Positions 56,920-64,000 of a stretch of DNA of 64,000 bases are shown in pieces. The notes beneath the pieces are model-generated. The model searched no databases, was not told the DNA's origin, and saw only the letters and a program-made list of their open reading frames with translations. Each line of letters opens with the position of its first letter. Position 1 is the first letter of the stretch. Both the position numbers and the translations under genes were made by a program. The stretch is taken from positions 372,001-436,000 of the forward strand of contig JAEILZ010000001.1 in assembly GCA_018873225.1 (NCBI GenBank), given 5' to 3'. This DNA is from [Phialemoniopsis] sp. UDSM-2020. Its lineage: Eukaryota > Ascomycota > Sordariomycetes > Thyridiales > Thyridiaceae.

Positions 56920-58028
56920 TCACAGATAAGGCTTGACCTGCTCCTCCGTCCAGTCCCAGAACTTGGCATTACCACCAGTTCCGCCCTCAGCCTCAGTCTT
57001 GATTGCATTAATCATGTCTTTTCGGAACGACTGGATTCTGCCAAAAGGAATAACTATTCGCAAAGTCGACGTTAGTAAAACACCTAAGAAGAGGATAAAA
57101 GTCGACTCACCCCAGTCCAACCCACCGGTCCGGCCAATGGTGACTTCGGGCGCCAGCCCCGCAAACAGCTCCGTGTACGCGCCGTTGACATTTGGGTACG
57201 TGATGATCTTGGTGAAGAGCTTGAACAGGCCCTTTTGCTCGCGGTACAGCTCCGAGTCGAGGTTGCCCGGGTTCAGCGCCACGCTGACGATCCCCTGCTC
57301 GCGCCCGACCCGCTTGGCGTACTCGACGGCGTGCGCCCAGTTGCCCACCTTGCTGATGGCGTAGCGCTCGGTGCCGCCGGGCATGCTCTTCTTGTAGTCG
57401 AGGTTGTCCATCGGCATCCCGACGTTCTTGGCCGCGAACATCTCGGCCGCCTGCGACGCGACCCAGATGGCGCGGACGCTGTCGGCGGGCTCCTCGCGCG
57501 CCGTGGCCGCCAGCGTCGGCGTCAGGAGCTTGGTGAACAAAAAGGTGCCGAGGTTGTTGACGCCGATGTGCATCTCGTAGCCCTGAGGGGTGCGCTCGGT
57601 GCCGTTGTACATGACGCCGGCGTTGTTGAAGAGCACGTGCAGGCGCGACTCCTGGTCGGTGAACTGCTGGACCGTCGGCTTGATGGTGGTGAGGTCTCCA
57701 AGGTCGAGGCGCAGGAAGCGCAGGACACCCTTGGACTGCGGGTTGGCGCGCTTGATCTCGTCGATGGCCTGCTTGGCCCGGGCCTCGGAGCGCGCGGCGA
57801 CGTAGACCCGGCCGTTCTTGGAGTAGAGCAGGCGCGCTAGCTCCTTGCCCACTCCTGTGTTGGAGCCGGTCACGATGTATACCTGTGGATAAGAGATGAG
57901 TGTCTGAGGCGTCCTAGGTGGACGGGCATTGTTAATACCTTTCCTTGCAGATCCGGGAGGTCCTTCTCGGTAAAAGCCGGCTTGGGCGGCCAGAATTGGG
58001 TGAGAAAGCTCGAGCTAGCGATGCCCAT
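56920..58028 (-). CDS. SDR-family NAD(P)-dependent dehydrogenase (retinol-dehydrogenase-like)
   Basis: Three exons (57939-58028, 57111-57882, 56920-57053) encode 331 aa. Motifs: VTGSNTGVGKE (TGxxxGxG), FNNAGVM, the catalytic Ser in WVASQAA, and YAISK as Tyr-Lys. After splicing the C-terminal part reads GGLDW|VIPFGRI, the usual end of the family. It probably reduces or oxidises a small carbonyl or alcohol in the cytosol or on the ER. The N-terminus (SSFLTQFWPPKPAFTEKDLPDL) is typical of fungal members. Confidence 0.92.
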
Positions 58029-58707
58029 CTTGTAGTCGTGTTCGTGTTGCTGGGTCTAAAAATGAATACAAGTATGAAAATGAAGAGTCGATGTTGCACG
58101 GATTGCAGCAAAACGCGGTGATTATAAAGAGATTGGAGGTGAGAAGGTCTCAGACGTACAGGCGACGAACCGGGAACATCCTCTCCCTTTTAAAGGCAGC
58201 CATACGATGCCCTAGTCACCGTGACGGATCACCCTCCTCTTCATTATCCTAATAACAGCGACAGGATCACTCGATACTTGCAAATACGGTCATTGAAGCC
58301 CCGTTATTGCATTAAAGCGTATTGTGGAGTTGACGTCGTTATTGGCTTGCTCGGAAACCTCAGGCTGTGATTGGTCGCCCTACCCCACACTTGAACATCG
58401 CCACAGGCAACGCCGATGAGACATGCGCGGATCCGGTGATCAAGGATTGCTGCGCAGTCAAGTCCGCGATTTCCGAAATGAGCATCTTATGGCCGGTATG
58501 TCCTGCATCCATGAATGTCACTTGCATTGAGCCAAGTAGTCGTATGAGTCGCCCTAAACGCCGTTGCGCTTAGCTCGGATACTAGAGGTACCGACTAGAC
58601 TACTTGCGGTACTGTACACACCGTTACTACAGATACATACTATCGTGCAAGCTAGATACTGACTACAGCCTTCCTATCAGCCATCTTGGTGATCCGGAGT
58701 GGTTAGC
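58029..58707. other. Intergenic region with no recognised gene
   Basis: SDR promoter and the 3' flank of the 2OG oxygenase gene. Confidence 0.4.
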
Positions 58708-61657
58708 TCACACCCGTTGCCGAACACTGATTCCCGCCAGGTAGGTGTCGGAAGCCCTTTTCACCCCTGCAACGGGCTCAGCAGGTAGTCCGGCCTTGAT
58801 GTTCTCAAGCAAGACGAGATCCCGATAAAGCACGTCGCCCAGTAGTCCCTCAAGAGTCTCACCACGCAGAGGAGCCAGCACGTCCTCAAGGTTGTTGAGC
58901 TGCTTCATGAAGTCCTTGACTTCTTCTGCATGTTCCGTGCCGCGCTTCTCGACAAGAAGTCCATGAGGCCTTTTCCCTTTGACGTCTTCGATCTTGAAGA
59001 CATCTGCCAGGAGATACTGGTCAACATGATCTCGTCGATGTTTCACCGCGAAGAGAGACCATGTCGTCTGTTCCTCGGATTCTAGAAAGGCATTCATCGA
59101 AGCACAGTCGGCGCATGCTGCTTGTTCGCACCCTCGTCTCTTGTGACGCCACCCCGGCAGCCTCTGCGGATACGGACGTAACTTATTGTGCAAGATGTCC
59201 CGGATCAGGAAGTCGAAGAATCCCTTGAGTCCTGTTGTAGGGGCGATGCCATGAGAGCTCAATGCTACAGCCAGTGGCGCGACCAAGTCTTCCACCAGGG
59301 TCTTCGAGTGAACCCCAGACCGATCCCAAGAAGGCTTGGCGGCAATCAAAGTCTTGTGGCACTCTTCTATGAGGCTCACAACTTGGTCAAAAACACCGAC
59401 CATCAGGCTCTGATTGATAAGTGACGTGAATTCCTGGCAAGGCAACCTCGTTGTCTCATTGCGCGGATTGTAGTAACTCGGAGATATTGGAATCGAGTAG
59501 AAGCCCTTCGTCTGCAGCACGAGTTGTGGAGCACCCTTGTTGAGCGTAGTCGCAAAGACGCTCTTGATAGGGTCGGGTGATTGCCCCTGTATCAGTGACT
59601 TCAAGACGTTCAAAAGGAGTTCTCGGATTGCCACGGGTAGCGAAAGCTTCTATTGCCCTTTACGAAAAAGTTAGCAAACATAAAACGTGCACTACCGACA
59701 CCCAGGTGTAGCTGACCGTTCACTCTTCTCGCCTTGACTGAGGTTATGCAAGAAGAAGTCCCGTTCATGGATCGTGAAGACTGCCTGCTTGTCGACTTTG
59801 TGTTGTAAGATTGTTCCCGCCCAAGAATGGAATAGCTCTCGTAAAGGCTCAGTGTCAAGGCGACTCCTGAGCAACTTCGAGATGTTGTACCACTCCCCGA
59901 GGGAGGTGGCGTGCACTAAGGGCCCAACACTGAAGAACGTTAGAAATAAGATGACATGAAATCAGGTAGTTGTGCTTTGAAGGACTTCACCGCCGGCTGA
60001 GAACACTTACCTCTTCTCCCATTCGACTTCATTCGCATTGCTAGCATAGCGTTCCTGCAAAGACCGAGATACTACATCGAGTACCCCTGCTGGAAATGCG
60101 CTGAAGGAGAGGGCGGTTTTCAGAGCTTTTCGGTACAGACCGTCCCAATCTTCCCTCAGGGCCCACATTGCAACTGTAGATGGAATGGTCGACTGCGGTG
60201 AATTGGTCCTGACCTCAAGAACCTGGGCCATGACTTCTGATGTCGTTGCCTTGACAATTGGATCATCTGGGCGCGCCTCGAAATCTTGCTTGACCATGGC
60301 AAGGAGGTTCTCAACTTCGTGCGTCTGGAATCCGGCATAGTTATTAGTTCTGATATAATGATATATATTTCGTTTTGGTATCAGCACGGCCACCTGCGGC
60401 AAGATCGTCAATAAGACACTCTGATCACTTCAGCTGTTAATGAGACCCTTACAGTATTGTGATATCTCATAATGCTCGGCGCACACTCGTTGCCCATGAA
60501 GTCGCCCTCACTCTCGCTGTCGTATCCGTGTCCGTGGATATCTGTGCATAGAATCTCACTATCATCCACGTTATGGCATGATCCTACTCGCAAGCCCTCA
60601 CACGTGTATATAATCTCCAAGGATGTCCAAGGATCTTCGTCGACGTCACAGTACCACTCTGCTGGTTGCTTTTCTGTGCGTGTCATATGTGCCAGGAAGA
60701 GGTACACCCCACTGTCATTGCTGACTGCCTTGAGACTATGGCAGACGGCGCGATCCCGGCCTTTCAGATTCTTTAACGACAGGCTGGCTTCTGTGTACTT
60801 GTGCTCTAGTGGGTAAGCGAGCATCAAAGCATCGGAGTTTGTGGATTGCCAGCCGCCGAGAATACTCTTCAGTTGCTGAGACTGTTCGAGGAAGAACGCA
60901 GCAGACTGCTTTGTGTCGGTACTCTGGAAAAGCTTGTATGTGAGGACTAGTCGCTTTCCGGAGGTAATCGTCTTGATTTCGTGGTCCACGTCGGAGAACC
61001 ATGCCAGCGCTGTCAGGTCAAATGCCGAAGCCGGCGCCGTGGCAAGCTCGCGCTTTTCAGACCCGAATGACAGGTGAACGCGCCCTCCTCGGTGTACGGC
61101 CGGGAGACAGACGACAAGGGTGGCAATCATGCCAACGTCTTTTTCGGAATCCTTGTGTCGCCTGAAGAATGAGCCTTCTTCGTAGAGGAGGAGCTTGTGT
61201 GGCCTCGCACGGACATTCTCTAGACCGAGACCAGTAGCGACCTCAGTGAGCATCGTGAGGAGGAAGGACTGCCAGCTAGGATTTGTGCATTCGAATTGAG
61301 TGGCGTCCAGTTCCCAGGTCTTTCGAACAGACGCGTCGACAACTGTTTGGTCTCCTCTCCCAAATGGAGCCTCTCTGCATACGGCTCGGATGGTCTCGGC
61401 GTCACGATCGGTGACTGGCAAGGGAATGATGTCCCGATGCCCCGTGATACGCAGACATGGGTTGACAAATACTATACTTGATACCGACGAGAGCAGGAGA
61501 AGTCTCCTGAGGAGGTGATGCCGTCCAAGCAGTGTAGTAGCTGTTCCTTCCATTGTTTATAGGCGGTAGTATCACGGCTGTTGTCGGACTGGTCCGCACT
61601 AGACTCGGAAGCCGAGTCTGATGCCGTCAGATAGACCATTCTTGGTGCTATTCCCAT
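58708..61657 (-). CDS. 2-oxoglutarate/Fe(II) oxygenase (prolyl-4-hydroxylase-like), large fungal type; N-terminal frame disturbed
   Basis: The oxygenase domain is clear: FFRRHKDSEKDVGMIATLV (the HxD iron ligands), GGRVHLSF, the distal His in SDVDHEIKTI and the 2OG-binding Arg in GKRLVLTYKL. Exons identified: 60453 to about 61480, 60011-60393 (joined at NT|VAVLIPKR), 59929 downward, and the last exon to 58708 with CEQAACADCASMNAFL. The junction between the 59929 exon and the last exon (about 59640-59740) could not be resolved. The N-terminal frame from Met 61657 (YKQWKEQLLHCLDGITSSGDF) ends at a TAG near 61480, one base out of frame with the oxygenase part. Either a frameshift is present or translation starts at 61553. 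The substrate is unknown. Confidence 0.7.
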
Positions 61658-61831
61658 CCACTCAGAAGGAGCGAGTTGACTAGTCCAAAATTTCTGGAGA
61701 CGTAATTCCTCAAAGATCGATTGTTCGTTCTCAAGCGGTTCGCATTTGTTGATGATGATGACGTATGTTTCCCTTTTTTGGGGCGCAAATTGGGATACGC
61801 GCTTGACGCGTAGCCCTGACCATGATCCCTG

Positions 61832-62761
61832 TTAGAAAAAGCAAAATAATGACATAACTAAAAACTTCATGATCAATCGGGTTTTGATTTCAACTGGATT
61901 CAAACAAGTAGCAGCACCAACATGCAGATCTTTGTCAATTCCTGTATGCATTCGCATGGCTAAACGCCTATTGCAGATCTCAAGAGCCTCATGCAGCCTC
62001 CTCGAAGCTGCAGCTTCCAGACTCGAAGACTGAATGGCATGGCTTGTCTCCTCGTGGTAGCTCAGTTGATTTCTCACTTTCCAAGGCATCTAGAGGTCTG
62101 TACCGGTTGGCCTCGGCTACGAACACCTGCCATAACCCGGGTTTAAGCATAGTTTTGAGCCACGTCAGATCTTCCGGATTGTGTCTCATGTGGTCTAATT
62201 CCTCGGCCAGAGAATGGTCCTTGCGATAGAGTTTCAGCCGTACCATTTTTCGAATCAGAACCCTTTGATGTTTCCATGGCTGCCGCGTAAAAACAATCCC
62301 ATTCATGAGTTTGCGTTTAATTTTCATATATGGGTCGCTAGATTGTTACGGTAGTGGTCTCCTACGAAGGTGTAACAAACATGATGATCTTGAAACGCAA
62401 TCGTTATGCCGAGAGAGGAAATCACAGAGACTGCCCTGTCCTGTCTCGTTTTGATCGTCCTCGGACTCGCCATGATCAACGAGAAAGATGCATCGTCTGT
62501 TATTGAGCGCAACATTCTCATTGTAGGAGGCGAATCGGAACTTCGAATTGGAAATCGCAATTCACAGAAAGTTCTGTATGAATATGGTTCGCGTGAATTT
62601 ATAATCACTGGTCCCAGATGCGTCAGAGTTTGTACCAGGACTTGTACTGGAGGCTCCGGCTCTGGATGAATTGATTCTACCGTGTTTTTGACCTTGCCTG
62701 CCATTTTTTTCGAAGTCTTAGTGCGGAGAGGCCAAGTCAATGTACCGTTGTCTAAGACCAA
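61832..62761 (-). other. Hypothetical or decayed coding region upstream of the oxygenase
   Basis: Overlapping minus-strand open frames (62324-62761; 61989-62327, KMVRLKLYRKDHSLAEELDH; 61832-62089, SLEAAASRRLHEALEICNRR) look protein-like but shift frame without good splice sites. An open frame also continues upstream of Met 61657 to an acceptor-like CTAACAG near 61830. They may be exons of the oxygenase gene, a separate small gene, or a decaying one. No family was recognised. Confidence 0.3.
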
Positions 62762-63368
62762 GGAGCAGTCGCAGTCTGGGTATGCAACGTGGAGAAGATG
62801 TACCCCACCTTTTCCCCATTTATCGGCATGAAATCACATGCAAAATGCGACCGTAGAATACTGCGCGACCTCCATGGTTTGGTGCATGCCAAGCATTTCG
62901 TCAATCGGCTCGATAGCCTAGATTCGGTACTCTAAGCCGGTGCCCAGCCAGGGACGATGCCAGCCACAAACCACGGGTGATCGGCGCCGGCATCCATGGA
63001 TGGCTCTGCGGCTTTTCAATGCATTTCGCGGGCTGTGCTCGCCACCCACGTGCCCCATCATCAAACATTTCTTTGGCTTGGACGGCACTTTGACGAATCC
63101 CCACTCTGCAACGTCGTTGCGACCCTGGACGGCTGTTTCATTGGGCTGCTGCTAGACGGCCGAACTTGTCCTGATTGGAGCAATTCGCCGGCCAGTCTCC
63201 AGTCCTTAATGGAGCCCCATATTCGACGCCTCGAGACGAGCGAGCATCAGGGGCGACCTGAGCAAGACTACATAAACGGGGAAATCTGCATTTCTTTCCC
63301 ACGATCGTGTCTTTCTCCGGCAAGTGCCGCTCGCTGCATCACCAGTCCAGCTCCAAACTCAACTCAAG
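62762..63368. other. Promoter region of the SurE-like phosphatase gene
   Basis: About 0.6 kb; no gene recognised. Confidence 0.4.
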
Positions 63369-64000
63369 ATGCGTGTCTACTCCGTCTTCCATGCCGTCCT
63401 CCTGGCGATCCAGGGTGGTCTGGCCGCACGCATCCTCCAGGGCAATGACGACGGTTGGGCCGAGCTGTACGTCCGCTCCTTCAATGACGCCCTCAACGCC
63501 GCTGGACATGACGTTGTTCTGTCTGCACCAGCCGAGAACAAGTCCGGCTCCGGTAAGTCTGAGTCTCGCCAACATTGCGCGAAAAAGATGCAATACTGAT
63601 CTGCGGAACAAGGCTCACTGGACGCCGAGCCCAGTCCTCGCACCCAGGCCTGCCAGTACAACAGCTGCCCAGCCAACACGCGCGCGCCCGTCGGCAGCAA
63701 CGCGACCAACCCGCGCCTCAACTGGGTCAACGCGTACCCCGTCACCGGCGTCCGCTACGGCATCGACACCTTCGGCCCGCAGTTTTGGAACGGCCAGGGG
63801 CCCGAGCTCGTCGTCACGGGGCCCAACGTCGGCTCGAACCTGTGGCTCGCCGTGCCCTTCTCCGGCACCGTCGGCGCCGCCGTCTACGCCGCCCACGAGG
63901 CCGGCGTCCCCGCCATCGCCTTCTCGGGCGCCTCGGACGGCACGCTCGCGTGGAACACGGTCCCGCCCCCGCAGCGCAGCCTCGTGTACGCCCAGCTCGC
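63369..64000 (+). CDS. Secreted SurE-type 5'/3'-nucleotidase/acid phosphatase (3' end outside window)
   Basis: Exon 1 is 63369-63552 and exon 2 starts at 63613, with the intron in phase 1. A signal peptide (VFHAVLLAIQGGLAA) leads directly into the SurE N-terminal strand RILQGNDDGWA, whose NDDG holds the metal-binding aspartates. GHDVVLSAPAENKSGSGSL follows and then GPNVGSNLWLAVPFSGTVGAAVYAAHEAGVPAIAFSG, matching the family's TGPN-G and S-GTVGAA motifs. It should be a secreted or vacuolar phosphomonoesterase. It is truncated by the window edge. Confidence 0.88.

Overview
The window is nuclear DNA of a filamentous ascomycete (Pezizomycotina, most likely a Sordariomycete). The genes carry short 48-90 nt introns with GT(A/G)NGT donors, CTAAC/CTGAC branch sites and YAG acceptors. 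There are no operons, and the gene content is typically fungal: HET, Zn2Cys6 and fungal bZIP regulators, a large-subunit catalase, CCC1, GT69, and fungal 2OG-Fe(II) and SRPBCC proteins. No tRNA, rRNA or CRISPR array was recognised. All exon coordinates were worked out by hand from splice signals and frame continuity.

Layout. 1-9.7 kb: the 5' part of a secreted, bacterial-type GH18 chitinase, a large-subunit catalase, a small SRPBCC protein, a HET-domain protein and a secreted DUF4185-like protein. 11-18.8 kb: a coherent sugar-use block of a Zn2Cys6 regulator (CLR-2/ClrB/ManR-like candidate), a GH2 beta-mannosidase and a sugar-porter MFS protein. The last two are divergent and share a promoter containing a CGG-N11-CCG dyad. 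19-28 kb: an atypical SDR, a small Cys-rich secreted protein, a SIMPL-like protein, an unusual CP-motif protein in which all six cysteines precede proline, and a secreted type-B carboxylesterase. 28.9-35.7 kb: a bZIP, a classical SDR, a second Zn2Cys6 regulator and a divergent DHA2-type MFS transporter. The promoters of this last group carry repeated CCTCCGC boxes, which suggests a local regulon.

36.4-41.5 kb holds hypothetical proteins. 41.8-47.4 kb is LINE (non-LTR retrotransposon) material: a truncated endonuclease/reverse transcriptase ORF2 on the minus strand lies head-to-head with a CCHC zinc-knuckle ORF1 on the plus strand. Both contain good intron-like interruptions and each also has one apparent frameshift. 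49.8-64 kb: two single-pass membrane proteins, a CCC1-type vacuolar iron/manganese transporter, a GT69 (CMT1-like) mannosyltransferase, an SDR, a 2OG-Fe(II) oxygenase with a disturbed N-terminal frame, and the 5' part of a secreted SurE-type phosphatase.

The most interesting items are the CP-motif protein, the two promoter-motif clusters that tie neighbouring genes together, and the intron-bearing, inverted LINE pair.
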